Shown one piece after another: positions 17,328 through 24,877 of a stretch of 53,844 bases of DNA (position 1 is its first letter; each line of letters opens with the position of its first letter). Origin of the DNA: Galbitalea sp036271875 (GTDB taxonomy: Bacteria; Actinomycetota; Actinomycetes; Actinomycetales; Microbacteriaceae); the NCBI GenBank assembly GCA_036271875.1, contig DATAZU010000007.1, forward strand, positions 1 to 53,844, in the 5' to 3' direction. The notes under the pieces were generated by a model. It had not been told where the DNA came from, did not search any database, and saw only the letters and a list, made by a program, of their open reading frames with translations. A program made the position numbers and the translations under genes.

Positions 17328-17624
17328 TTAGCGAACGACGACCGCGAGCACGTCGCGGGCCGACAGCACGAGCAGGTCGTCCCCGCCGTACTTGACCTCG
17401 GTTCCGCCGTACTTCGAGTAGATGACCTTGTCGCCTACCGCGATGTCGAGCGGAACCCGGTTGCCGTTGTCGTCGATGCGGCCTGGGCCCACCGCAACAA
17501 CCTCGCCCTCCTGGGGCTTTTCCTTCGCGGTGTCAGGAATGACGAGACCAGACGCGGTAGTCGTCTCTGCCTCGACCTGCTTGATGACGATGCGATCCTC
17601 GAGCGGCTTGATGGAAACCGACAC
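17328..17624 (-). CDS. groES: co-chaperonin GroES (Cpn10)
   Basis: The 98-residue heptameric cap of the GroEL chaperonin. The sequence is full length: IKPLEDRIVIKQ at the start, the mobile loop ETTTASGLVIPDTAKEKPQ at about residues 20-38, GEVVAVGPGRID and the end KYGGTEVKYGGDDLLVLSARDVLAVV. Translation starts at GTG 17624 with GAAGG 7 bases upstream. No groEL follows: the next gene is rarD beyond a terminator, so groES is monocistronic here. Regulation is clear: the promoter lies between two CIRCE operators (see entries), so it should be under HrcA control and heat inducible. Confidence 0.98.
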   Translation of the reverse strand: MSVSIKPLEDRIVIKQVEAETTTASGLVIPDTAKEKPQEGEVVAVGPGRIDDNGNRVPLDIAVGDKVIYSKYGGTEVKYGGDDLLVLSARDVLAVVVR

Positions 17625-17691
17625 GGTTTACCTTCACTTTCTTTTCTAGCGGTGCTGATGGGAACAGCGCTTCCGTGGAACAAATCCTTGG

Positions 17692-17718
17692 TTGGCACAC
17701 TCCATGGGAGAGTGCCAA
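17692..17718 (-). promoter_or_regulatory. CIRCE operator 1 (HrcA site) of groES
   Basis: On the minus strand TTGGCACTC, 9 bases, GTGTGCCAA; the CIRCE consensus is TTAGCACTC-N9-GAGTGCTAA. One base breaks the symmetry. It overlaps the predicted transcription start of groES, the classical repressing position. Confidence 0.9.
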
Positions 17719-17722
17719 CTCA

Positions 17723-17751
17723 ACTATAGAGGCCTTCTGGCACTCGTTCAA
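17723..17751 (-). promoter_or_regulatory. groES promoter between two CIRCE operators
   Basis: On the minus strand, TTGAAC (17751-17746) and TATAGT (17728-17723) are separated by exactly 17 bases, a good housekeeping-sigma promoter. The -35 hexamer lies in the spacer of CIRCE 2 and the start site in CIRCE 1, so HrcA binding to either would block RNA polymerase. Confidence 0.75.
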
Positions 17752-17763
17752 TCCGAGTGCCAG
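17737..17763 (-). promoter_or_regulatory. CIRCE operator 2 (HrcA site) of groES
   Basis: A perfect palindrome CTGGCACTC, 9 bases, GAGTGCCAG. It lies 18 bases upstream of CIRCE 1 and covers the predicted -35 element. The downstream end of the small DUF4190 gene begins only 18 bases beyond it. Confidence 0.88.
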
Positions 17764-17781
17764 TTTCGCGAGCCCGCAGTG

Positions 17782-18099
17782 CTACCAGATCGAGCCGGCG
17801 CCAACGAAGGCAGAGAGCAGGCTCACGCCGCCCAATACGATGCCAACGACGGCGAGCGGCTTCCCGGCTCCCCGACGAGCCGCATCGTTGTTCAGCCCGA
17901 CTATGCCGAGCGTCACGGCGATGATGTCCGGAATTCCACCGAGGAACCAGCCAATGAAGAACGGTACGGCCATCAAAACGAATCCAACGATGCCGAGAAC
18001 GAGGGATGCGGTGGCTGCGCCATTGCCCTGCGACGGCGCAGCGACAAGGTATACCGGTGTTGGAGGTGGCGGCGGGCTTGGCGGTTCTGGAGTGCTCAT
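17782..18099 (-). CDS. DUF4190-type small membrane protein
   Basis: A 105-residue protein: a Pro-rich N-terminus (EPPSPPPPPTPVYLV), then ATASLVLGIVGFVLMAVPFF and a second helix (GKPLAVVGIVLGGVSLLSAFVG) around a short loop with NNDAARRGAG. This two-helix pattern with a Pro-rich leader and the N-D/K-x-x-G-x-G-x-A turn is the DUF4190 family, common in actinobacteria and of unknown function. ATG 18099 (MSTPEPP) is taken; an upstream in-frame start at 18111 would add only four residues. It is divergent from the methyltransferase gene. Three related proteins are encoded 1.2-2.5 kb to the right. Confidence 0.78.
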   Translation of the reverse strand: MSTPEPPSPPPPPTPVYLVAAPSQGNGAATASLVLGIVGFVLMAVPFFIGWFLGGIPDIIAVTLGIVGLNNDAARRGAGKPLAVVGIVLGGVSLLSAFVGAGSIW

Positions 18100-18149
18100 G
18101 GCCACGACCATAGCGGAAGTGACAATCGCAGGTGAGGCAAGATGAACGG

Positions 18150-19325
18150 GTGGACTCCCTCGAGCTGGTCGAACTGCTGTCGCCCGAGGGACTCCGCCTG
18201 CTCGACTCCCTGCCCGCGTACGAGTCGACCGACAATGTCGTAAAGTCGGTCGCCCAGTTGCGCAAGGCGGGTCACGGCCCCGGGCTCGTCGCCGCCGTGC
18301 TCAGCCAGTCGAAGCTGCGCGCAAAGGCGCGCACGAAGTTCGGCCCGTTCGCCGACCGGATGCTGTTCACCGAGGCCGGTCTCGAACAAGCGACACGTCT
18401 ATCCGTCGCGGCGCAGCACGCGGGGCGCTTCCAGCGGGCAGGCGTTTCCTGGGTGGCGGATCTCGGCTGCGGCATCGGCGCAGACGCGCTGGCCATCGCC
18501 GCCCTAGAAATCGAGGTGACCGGCGTCGAGCGCGACGAAGTCACGGCAGCCGTCGCATCCTTCAATCTCGCGCCGTGGTCCAATGCGCGCATCGAGCACG
18601 AGGACGTGACCGAATTCGACCTCAGCGGCGTCGATGGCATCTACCTCGACCCCGCTCGCCGGAACGCATCCCGTCGGCTCAGCAATCCCGTCGACTGGTC
18701 ACCGTCCCTCGACTTCGCATTTGGCCTGGCCCAGCGATTTCCCACCGGCGTGAAGCTCGCGCCCGGAATTGACCGAAATCTGTTGCCGGATACTGCCGAG
18801 GCGCAGTGGGTCTCCGTTGGCCGGGAGGTCGTCGAGGTGGGGCTGTGGTTTGGTTCACTCGCGCGTCCGGGCATCGGGCGGTCTGCGCTGGTCATCGGCG
18901 ATGGCGTAACGGATGAACTCACGGCCGAGGCGGACAGCGCGGATGCTGAACTCGGCGAGCTGGGCGAGTACATCTACGAGCCAGATGGCGCAGTCATCCG
19001 CGCCCGGCTCATCGGCGACCTCGTGCGTCGATTGGGCGGCCGGATGCTCGATCCGACGATCGCCTATTTCACAGCAGACGCGGCTACTCCCACGCCCTTC
19101 GCGACCGTATTCCGGGTACTCGAGTCCTTTCCCTTTGACGAGCGACTGCTCAAGAAGGAACTCGCCGCGCGATTCATCGGAACGCTCGAGATCAAAAAAC
19201 GCGGGATGGACGTCGACCCGGCGCAGTTGCGCACCCGGCTGGCGCTGAAGGGGCGGGAGTCGGCGACGCTCATCCTCACGCGCATCGCGGGAAAACGGAT
19301 GGCACTGCTGGCAGAGCGACTCTAG
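18150..19325 (+). CDS. class I SAM-dependent methyltransferase with THUMP-like C-terminus
   Basis: A 391-residue protein. The N-terminus (LVELLSPEGLRLLDSLPAYE... AAVLSQSKLRAKARTKFG) is typical of actinobacterial THUMP-like methyltransferases. Motif I, VADLGCGIGADALAIAA, is at about residues 102-118, followed by an acidic motif II (GVERDE) and GIYLDPARR, which lies where nucleic-acid methyltransferases have an NPP-like catalytic motif. The C-terminal domain (KKRGMDVDPAQLRTRL) is the THUMP-like fold. An RNA substrate is likely but unknown. GTG 18150 (DSLELVELL) is preferred over GTG 18132 because the family starts there. The stop overlaps that of the convergent DUF4190 gene by 4 bases. Confidence 0.88.
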   Translation: MDSLELVELLSPEGLRLLDSLPAYESTDNVVKSVAQLRKAGHGPGLVAAVLSQSKLRAKARTKFGPFADRMLFTEAGLEQATRLSVAAQHAGRFQRAGVSWVADLGCGIGADALAIAALEIEVTGVERDEVTAAVASFNLAPWSNARIEHEDVTEFDLSGVDGIYLDPARRNASRRLSNPVDWSPSLDFAFGLAQRFPTGVKLAPGIDRNLLPDTAEAQWVSVGREVVEVGLWFGSLARPGIGRSALVIGDGVTDELTAEADSADAELGELGEYIYEPDGAVIRARLIGDLVRRLGGRMLDPTIAYFTADAATPTPFATVFRVLESFPFDERLLKKELAARFIGTLEIKKRGMDVDPAQLRTRLALKGRESATLILTRIAGKRMALLAERL

Positions 19326-19756
19326 CCGAAGCTGCTTTCGTTGAAGTCGCCCGTCGAGCTGGCCGTGCCGATAATCACGACGATGAAGATGATGTAGGCC
19401 ACGGCGATGAGAATCCACAGCGCGAGCAGCGAGTATCCGACGATGACCCCGGCAAGGGCGAGTCCACGGCCGCCTTCTCCGGTGCGCTTGATCTGAGACA
19501 GTGCGATGTGCCCCATGACCACGCCGGCGATATAGCCGAGCGGGAACACGAGCCCGACGCATGACGCCACGAGGGAGATGATCGCAAGGACGTTGGTGCG
19601 CGGTGCTGCGGCACCGTATGCGTATGGCGGATATTGCGGTGCGGCCGTGTACTGCGGCGCAACGGGCGGCGGCGGGACGACGCCCGGCGCTGCGACGGAT
19701 GCAGGCGGCCCGTATGCGTCAGCGGGAGAGGGCGGATCTTCAGAGACGTTAGCCAC
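19322..19756 (-). CDS. DUF4190-domain membrane protein, paralogue 1
   Basis: A 144-residue protein with a Pro/Ala/Tyr-rich N-terminal half (SEDPPSPADAYGPPASVA...), then two helices (NVLAIISLVASCVGLVFPLG and LALAGVIVGYSLLALWIL) around the conserved SQIKRTGEGGRG turn: the DUF4190 pattern. Starts are judged by comparison with paralogue 2: both have AGGTTGTGARA directly before GTG/ATG-GCT, so GTG 19756 is chosen over GTG 19762. The final residues FNESSFG end in the convergent methyltransferase stop. Function unknown. Confidence 0.82.
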   Translation of the reverse strand: MANVSEDPPSPADAYGPPASVAAPGVVPPPPVAPQYTAAPQYPPYAYGAAAPRTNVLAIISLVASCVGLVFPLGYIAGVVMGHIALSQIKRTGEGGRGLALAGVIVGYSLLALWILIAVAYIIFIVVIIGTASSTGDFNESSFG

Positions 19757-19793
19757 TTTCACAACCTAGTGGAAAGCGATGCGCACGCGTGGA

Positions 19794-20222
19794 TCATCCG
19801 AAGTCGCCGCCGAAGGTGGCGGCAGAGTTCGCGAAGGAGAGCGTGAAAAAGAGAAACGCGAACCACGCGACCACTGCGAGTGCGATCAGCACGAACAGGA
19901 TGTAGCCGACGATGAGCGCAGCAACGGCCAGCCCGTGGCCGGCCTGGCCCGTTTTCTTGATCTGGTGCAGGGCGATGTGACCCATGACAATTCCGGGAAC
20001 CGTGAAGCCGACACATGATGCGATGAGGGCAGCGATCGCGAGAACCGTCCAGTTGTCGAACGGCTTCTCCGGGGCGGCCGTCGGCACCGAAGAGTAATAC
20101 TGCGGCGCATTAGTCCCAGCGGACGCAGACGGCGGAACAATCGGATCGCCGATCGGTGCCGCCGTCGCAGGCGAGCCGTATGCATCCACCGGAGAGGGCG
20201 GATCTTCGGAGTCCTTAGCCAT
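19794..20222 (-). CDS. DUF4190-domain membrane protein, paralogue 2
   Basis: A 142-residue protein very similar in plan to its downstream neighbour: N-terminus KDSEDPPSPVDAYGSPA, a spacer, then helix NWTVLAIAALIASCVGFTVPG, turn HQIKKTGQAGHG and helix AVAALIVGYILFVLIALAVVAW. The shared SEDPPSP.DAYG leader and matching upstream sequence show that these two genes arose by recent tandem duplication. ATG 20222 is used, 8 bases after AGG. It lies 37 bases upstream of paralogue 1 and may share a transcript. Confidence 0.82.
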   Translation of the reverse strand: MAKDSEDPPSPVDAYGSPATAAPIGDPIVPPSASAGTNAPQYYSSVPTAAPEKPFDNWTVLAIAALIASCVGFTVPGIVMGHIALHQIKKTGQAGHGLAVAALIVGYILFVLIALAVVAWFAFLFFTLSFANSAATFGGDFG

Positions 20223-20252
20223 TCTCACAACCTGTTCGATGGGCGTTAACGA

Positions 20253-20285
20253 CCGCGTGGGCCCCGAACTTCGAGGCCCACGCGG
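20253..20285 (-). terminator. hairpin between DUF4190 paralogues 3 and 2
   Basis: A perfect 11-bp GC-rich stem (CCGCGTGGGCC at 20253-20263, GGCCCACGCGG at 20275-20285) with an 11-base loop lies 17 bases after the stop of paralogue 3 and about 30 bases upstream of paralogue 2. Likely a terminator or attenuator; no T tract. Confidence 0.6.
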
Positions 20286-20302
20286 GTGATTCGATAGTGG
20301 AA

Positions 20303-20599
20303 TCAGTACGTTGTCAGCGAGCCGGCGGCCGCGAGGGACGCAAAGGCAATCGCGTAGATGACCCAGATGATAATCGTGAGGACGGTCAGGATGATGCCGA
20401 TGATCAGGCCCGCCTTGGCGAGCCCCGCTCCGGCCTCTCCCGTGCGCTTGATCTGGCTCAGCGCGATCGGACCACAGATGATTCCGCCGATTGGAACCAC
20501 GATTCCGAGGATCAGCGCGACGATCGCGAGGACGTTGGTCCGCTGGCCGACGGCCGCGACCGGGGCTGCGGGTGGTACTGGGGCGACTGGATCAGTCAT
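20303..20599 (-). CDS. DUF4190-domain membrane protein, paralogue 3
   Basis: A 98-residue protein. A short Pro/Ala-rich leader (TDPVAPVPPAAPVAAV) is followed by RTNVLAIVALILGIVVPIGG, the turn LSQIKRTGEAGAG and a long second helix (IIGIILTVLTIIIWVIYAIAF). ATG 20599 is strongly supported by AAGGAGA 8 bases upstream; the frame continues to 20647 without an equivalent signal. It resembles paralogue 1 in the RTNVLAI and SQIKRTGE blocks. Function unknown. Confidence 0.83.
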   Translation of the reverse strand: MTDPVAPVPPAAPVAAVGQRTNVLAIVALILGIVVPIGGIICGPIALSQIKRTGEAGAGLAKAGLIIGIILTVLTIIIWVIYAIAFASLAAAGSLTTY

Positions 20600-20700
20600 A
20601 GGGGTGATTCTCCTTAGAATTTGCTGCAAACGCAGGGCGAGGCCCATAGTGGCATCCCCCGAGTCATCGTGTCAACGGACCACGGCGGAGTACTTAGTAC

Positions 20701-21756
20701 TCAGTCACGCGCCTGAATGACCTCGACCGGCAGGGTCGAGTCGGCTCCAAAGCGCAGCCCGGATGGCTCGTGCCCGGCCAGAACAAGCTGTGCTCCCAGC
20801 GCCGCGATCATCGCTCCGTTGTCTGTGCAGAGGGCGAGCGGCGGCACTCGCAACTCGACGCCGGCAGCTGAAGCGCGCTCCGCGGCGAGCGCGCGAACGC
20901 GGGCGTTCGCGACCACTCCGCCGCCCAGAAGCAACCGGGGAACGCCGAGATCACGGCATGCGGCGATGGCTTTAGTGAGCAGCACATCCGCGACCGCCTC
21001 GCGGAAACTCGCGGCAACATCCGCGATCGGAACGCTTTCTCCGGCATCCGTCGCGCGCTCGACCCAGCGCGCCACCGCCGTCTTGAGCCCCGAGAACGAG
21101 AAGTCGTAGCGGTGCCGCTCAAGGTCCTTGGGCAGGGTGAGGCCGCGCGGAAAGCGGATGGCGTTCGGATTGCCGTCCGCGGCCACCCGATCGATCTCTG
21201 GACCGCCCGGATATGGCAACCCGAGCAGCCGCGCCACCTTGTCGAATGCCTCGCCCGCCGCGTCATCAATCGTCTCGCCGAGGAGCTCGACCTCGGAAAC
21301 GAGGTCGCGAACCAGAAGCAGCGACGTGTGGCCGCCGGACACGAGCAGCGCGATCGTCGGCAACTCGAGCGCGGTGCCATCGTCACGAAGAACATCCGCC
21401 CCGACGTGACCAACGAGGTGATTGACCGCATACAGGGGTTTGGCCGTCGCGACGCTCAGGGCCTTCGCAGCACCGACGCCAACCATGAGCGCACCGGAGA
21501 GCCCGGGGCCGGACGTCACCGCTATCGCGTCGAGCTCGTCCAGCGTGACATCCGCCTCCGCGAGCGCGGCGCGCAGGGACGGAGTCAGCGCTTCGAGGTG
21601 GGCACGCGCGGCAACCTCGGGCACAACTCCGCCGTACCGCGCGTGCTCATCCATCGAGGACGAGATCACGTTGGCGAGAAGCTGCGTGCCGCGGACGATA
21701 CCGATTCCCGTCTCGTCACAGCTGGTCTCGATCCCGAGAACGAGTGGGCCGGTCAT
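20701..21756 (-). CDS. tsaD: tRNA N6-adenosine threonylcarbamoyltransferase TsaD
   Basis: Transfers the threonylcarbamoyl group to A37 of tRNAs reading ANN codons (t6A). Of 351 residues, the ASKHA-fold start is LVLGIETSCDETGIGIV; NHLVGH carries the metal-binding HxxxH; LLVSGGHTSLLLV and ELLGETIDDAAGEAFDKVARLLGLPYPGGPEID follow, and the end has DNGAMIAALG. ATG 21756 overlaps the rimI stop by 4 bases, which fixes the start; the frame goes further up but is not needed. Its partners TsaE and TsaB are encoded just upstream, so the TsaB-TsaD-TsaE complex is made from one operon. A 15-bp palindrome (GAGTACT, T, AGTACTC, 20688-20702) overlaps the stop codon. Confidence 0.97.
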   Translation of the reverse strand: MTGPLVLGIETSCDETGIGIVRGTQLLANVISSSMDEHARYGGVVPEVAARAHLEALTPSLRAALAEADVTLDELDAIAVTSGPGLSGALMVGVGAAKALSVATAKPLYAVNHLVGHVGADVLRDDGTALELPTIALLVSGGHTSLLLVRDLVSEVELLGETIDDAAGEAFDKVARLLGLPYPGGPEIDRVAADGNPNAIRFPRGLTLPKDLERHRYDFSFSGLKTAVARWVERATDAGESVPIADVAASFREAVADVLLTKAIAACRDLGVPRLLLGGGVVANARVRALAAERASAAGVELRVPPLALCTDNGAMIAALGAQLVLAGHEPSGLRFGADSTLPVEVIQARD

Positions 21757-22271
21757 CCGTCGTCCGATCCTTCGCCGTCCTCGGGCCCCTCGAGGGCCTC
21801 GGGGACGCCCCAATCGACGACGAGTCGCATGACCTGCGCATCCACATTGTCCGGCTGGTAATAGTGCTTGCGAACGGCGATCTGGTCGAAGCCGAGTGAG
21901 TCGTAGAGCGCACGCGCGTTCGGATTGTCGGCGCGCACCTCAAGGAAGATCTCGGTCGCTCGTCGCGAGACGGCCTCGGCGATCATGCGCACCATGAACT
22001 CGCGACCCAGCCCCTGCCTGCGAGCGGAGGGCACGACGGCGATCGTCTGCACATCCGCCTCCTCACCGCTGTCGGGGGCAAGCAGGCCAGCGTAGCCAAG
22101 AAGAGTTTTCGGATGCGCTGGGTCGAACGCGACAAGGTAAAAGGTGTTGCCGCTCTCGAGTTCACTCAACATCGAGTCTGGCGACCACGCGTCGTTCTCG
22201 AAGGTCGCTGTCTCGATGGCCATGATCGCGTCGACGTCCGCCGGGGTCGCGCGTCGAAGGTCGAATTCCAT
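21753..22271 (-). CDS. rimI: ribosomal protein S18 alanine N-acetyltransferase RimI
   Basis: A 172-residue GNAT-fold enzyme that acetylates the N-terminus of ribosomal protein S18, or possibly other alanine-starting proteins. Family elements are present: RRATPADVDAIMAIE, YLVAFDPA, the acetyl-CoA loop VVPSARRQGLGREFM, and EVRADNPNARALYDSLGFDQIAVRKHYY. The C-terminal 12 residues are acidic (EALEGPEDGEGSDDG). The start overlaps the tsaB stop by 1 base, and the stop overlaps the tsaD start by 4. RimI between tsaB and tsaD is a common actinobacterial order. Confidence 0.95.
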   Translation of the reverse strand: MEFDLRRATPADVDAIMAIETATFENDAWSPDSMLSELESGNTFYLVAFDPAHPKTLLGYAGLLAPDSGEEADVQTIAVVPSARRQGLGREFMVRMIAEAVSRRATEIFLEVRADNPNARALYDSLGFDQIAVRKHYYQPDNVDAQVMRLVVDWGVPEALEGPEDGEGSDDG

Positions 22272-22888
22272 CAGCTCACCCGCTTCGGTCCGGCCGACAG
22301 CGTGACGTCGGGCGACCGCAGGTAGAGGGCGGTGTCCGTCGCGAGAGGGCGGCCGCGCAGGAGAATCAGCTCCGCGACCATTCCGAGAGCGCCGGCTGAG
22401 ATCTGTTCTGCATCAAGACGGGCGTAGCCCTCGAAGTCATCGACCGCATCGCGCAGACCGCCCGGCGGTGTCAAACCGGGGCCCGCGCTCCGACGGGGCA
22501 GCCCCGCGTCATCAATCCCCCGATACGCGGACCAGTAGACCTCGCGACGACGCGCATCCGTCACGACCAGGGTCGGAGACGCCAGGCCGAACGCGACCGC
22601 GTCGTGACTGACGACGGAAAAAGTCGGTCGGTCGATTCCCAGCGCGAAAGCACGGGCAGCCGCGATTCCGACTCGAAGTCCGGTGAACGGTCCCGGCCCC
22701 ATCCCCACGGCGACACCGGACAGGGCGGTTACCGGCACGGCGGCCTGCGCGAGCGCCGACTCGATCAGGATGCCAATGACCTCAGCGTGCCTGCGGGTGT
22801 CGCTCTCGTTCTGCTCGGCAAGGATGCCGCGTTCCCCATCGACCACGGCGACGCTGGTGCCCGCCGAGGTATCAATCGCGAGAAGCAC
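22271..22888 (-). CDS. tsaB: tRNA threonylcarbamoyladenosine biosynthesis protein TsaB
   Basis: A 205-residue ASKHA-fold partner of TsaD that supports t6A synthesis but lacks catalytic residues. The sequence begins LLAIDTSAGTSVAVVDGERG, followed by RRHAEVIGILIESAL, then GVAVGMGPGPFTGLRVGIAAARAFALG, the conserved family block. The C-terminal part is weakly conserved, as is normal for TsaB. Its start lies 17 bases inside tsaE, so translation is coupled. Confidence 0.95.
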   Translation of the reverse strand: MLLAIDTSAGTSVAVVDGERGILAEQNESDTRRHAEVIGILIESALAQAAVPVTALSGVAVGMGPGPFTGLRVGIAAARAFALGIDRPTFSVVSHDAVAFGLASPTLVVTDARRREVYWSAYRGIDDAGLPRRSAGPGLTPPGGLRDAVDDFEGYARLDAEQISAGALGMVAELILLRGRPLATDTALYLRSPDVTLSAGPKRVS

Positions 22889-23414
22889 CGACCCACCCTA
22901 AGTCCTTCCAGCGCACCCCGTGGCCCGTGATGGTCACGGTACGGGGCTCGATGAGTTCGTCCGTGGACGCCTCCGAACCGGTTGGCCGCACGATGTCGAC
23001 CTCAAGCCAATCCTCGGTCAGACCGTCGAGCAGTCCAGCCCCCCACTCGACGACGACGATCGATCCCGCGTAATCGATGTCGAGATCATCCAGCTCGACC
23101 GCACTGCCCAGGCGGTAGGCGTCGACGTGCACGAGCGGTGCGTCCCGTGGTCCATGAGGGGGTTCCCGGGGTTCTTGAAGGGCTTGAGGGGCTCGCGGAT
23201 GCGTTCGCGCCAACACGAACGTGGGACTCGTGACCGCACCGCGCACACCGAGCTCGGCCCCGATTCCTCGAGTGAGGGTCGTCTTGCCAGCGCCGAGTTC
23301 TCCATTGAGCAACACAACATCGCCCGCCCGCAGCTGTCGGGCGATCAGGGCACCGAGCTGCTCCATCGCATCCGGCGTCGGAACGCCGAGTTCGGTCGCC
23401 GTCGTCTCGGTCAT
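22872..23414 (-). CDS. tsaE: tRNA threonylcarbamoyladenosine biosynthesis ATPase TsaE
   Basis: A 180-residue ATPase that drives turnover of the TsaB-TsaD complex. P-loop GELGAGKTTLTRG at about residues 38-50; SPTFVLA near 63-69; HVDAYRLG near 96-103; and VVVEWGAGL with the conserved EW. Between FVLARTHP and LVHVDAY it carries an unusual Pro/Arg-rich insertion of roughly 15-18 residues (QALQEPREPPHGPRD) not expected in the family. The start overlaps the alr stop by 4 bases (ATGA). Confidence 0.95.
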   Translation of the reverse strand: MTETTATELGVPTPDAMEQLGALIARQLRAGDVVLLNGELGAGKTTLTRGIGAELGVRGAVTSPTFVLARTHPRAPQALQEPREPPHGPRDAPLVHVDAYRLGSAVELDDLDIDYAGSIVVVEWGAGLLDGLTEDWLEVDIVRPTGSEASTDELIEPRTVTITGHGVRWKDLGWVGASRD

Positions 23415-24514
23415 GGCACGAAGACGCGCGTCACCCTGGGGCCGAGTCGCGTCACGATCTCGTAGTTGATGGTCCCGGCCGCGGCGGCCCAGTCGTCGGC
23501 CGTCGGCAGCCCGTCCGCGGCATCCCCGAATAAGATCGCCCGGTCACCGACCGCCACCTCGTCATCGCCGACATCCACGACGAACTGATCCATCGCGACC
23601 CTGCCACTGATCCGATATTTCCTGCCATTGATCGACACGGGCGCCGCAGATGATGCGGATCGCGGAATACCATCGGCGTAGCCAAGCGGAACGAGAGCGA
23701 GGTTTGTGTTGCCACCGGTGCGGTAGGTGTAGCTGTATGAGACGCCGCTTCCGGCTGGCACGCGTTTGACCGAGACGATTTCCGCGCTGAGTTGCATAAC
23801 CGGGCGAAGTCCCCACTCGGCGCCCGTGCGATCGTCGAACGGCGACAGTCCGTACACACCGATCCCCAGTCGAACGAGGTCGAACCGTGATTCCGGAAGC
23901 GACAGTGCGCCTGCGGTCGCCGCGAGGTGCCGGAGTTCCGGCGTCAGGCCGGTGTCTGCGGCCAGGGCGAGGGCCGTCCCAAAGCGCTGCAACTGGTCGA
24001 GGTCGTCTTCCTCGCTGGCGTTGGCGAGGTGGCTCCAGATTCCGCGGACTCGGATGTGGCCGTTCTTTTCCAGCTCGGCCGCGCGCTCGAACAGCTGGCC
24101 GGCGAGTCGCCCTTCAATACCGTTGCGGCTGAGCCCGGTGTCGACCTTGATCTGCACCGACGCGACTTCGGTGGTCGCGGCAGCCCGTTCCAGCTGATCG
24201 AGCGTGGAAATCCCGAGATCGATGTCGGCTCGAACGGCGGCGTCGAAATCGGCGTCCTCGCCGTGCAGCCAGGCGAGCACAGGCACCGAAATTCCGGCCT
24301 GCCGGAGCGCGAGGGCCTCGACGATGTCGACGACACCGAGCCAGTCGGTTCCCGCATCCTCGGCGGCGCGCGCGATCTCGACGGCGCCGTGGCCGTAAGC
24401 GTCCGCCTTGACGATCACCATGGTCCGAGCGGGAGCGACCGCCTCCCGCAGCATCCGGATGTTGGACTTCAGCGCGCCAAGGTCAATCCGGGCCTCGCGC
24501 ATGGGACGCATCAT
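23411..24514 (-). CDS. alr: alanine racemase
   Basis: A PLP enzyme that interconverts L- and D-alanine for peptidoglycan. In 367 residues: the PLP lysine in VIVKADAYGHG (Lys36 by this start), a TIM barrel with VASVQIKVDTGLSRNG and RLGIGVYGLSPF, and the C-terminal beta domain with the catalytic Tyr region GVSYSYTY and MDQFVVDVGD. The first ATG (24514) overlaps the acpS stop; an in-frame ATG at 24502 (MREARIDLG) would suit the family's usual start. Both lack a clear Shine-Dalgarno, consistent with coupling. It sits between acpS and tsaE in the operon. Confidence 0.97.
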   Translation of the reverse strand: MMRPMREARIDLGALKSNIRMLREAVAPARTMVIVKADAYGHGAVEIARAAEDAGTDWLGVVDIVEALALRQAGISVPVLAWLHGEDADFDAAVRADIDLGISTLDQLERAAATTEVASVQIKVDTGLSRNGIEGRLAGQLFERAAELEKNGHIRVRGIWSHLANASEEDDLDQLQRFGTALALAADTGLTPELRHLAATAGALSLPESRFDLVRLGIGVYGLSPFDDRTGAEWGLRPVMQLSAEIVSVKRVPAGSGVSYSYTYRTGGNTNLALVPLGYADGIPRSASSAAPVSINGRKYRISGRVAMDQFVVDVGDDEVAVGDRAILFGDAADGLPTADDWAAAAGTINYEIVTRLGPRVTRVFVP

Positions 24515-24876
24515 CCGGCCGAACCGGCCGACTCGACAATGACGTAGGCGATTGCGACACCGGCGTCGTGCGACATGGAGAGGTGGATGCTGTCGACACC
24601 TCGTTCAGCGACGATCCTCGACACCGCATTGTGAAGCACGAAGGAGGGATTCCCGAGGTCGTTGGACACGACCTCCATGTCGTGCCAGCGCACTCCGGCA
24701 GAGTCGCCGATCGCCTTGATGAGCGCCTCCTTCGCCGCAAACCGTCCGGCGAGCGAATGCAGGGGTAGTTTCCGTTCGGCGGCGGTAAACAACCGGGTCA
24801 GTAGCGCGGGCGTGCGGGCGGCGGCGCGCTCGAATCGAGCGAGGTCGACGACATCAACGCCAATCCCCACGATCAT
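24511..24876 (-). CDS. acpS: holo-[acyl-carrier-protein] synthase
   Basis: Transfers 4'-phosphopantetheine from CoA to acyl carrier protein. A full-length 121-residue protein with both signatures: GIGVDVVDLARFE with the Mg-binding Asp, and AGRFAAKEALIKAIG with the Glu and Lys. LSMSHDAGVAIAYVIVE closes the domain. The ATG at 24876 gives the exact family N-terminus (MIVGIGVD), yet there is no Shine-Dalgarno; a 62-bp inverted repeat ends one base before the start codon. The frame stays open into glmS but that part is not AcpS-like. CoaA, which supplies CoA, is encoded 2 kb away on the other strand. Confidence 0.96.
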   Translation of the reverse strand: MIVGIGVDVVDLARFERAAARTPALLTRLFTAAERKLPLHSLAGRFAAKEALIKAIGDSAGVRWHDMEVVSNDLGNPSFVLHNAVSRIVAERGVDSIHLSMSHDAGVAIAYVIVESAGSAG

Positions 24877-24877
24877 G

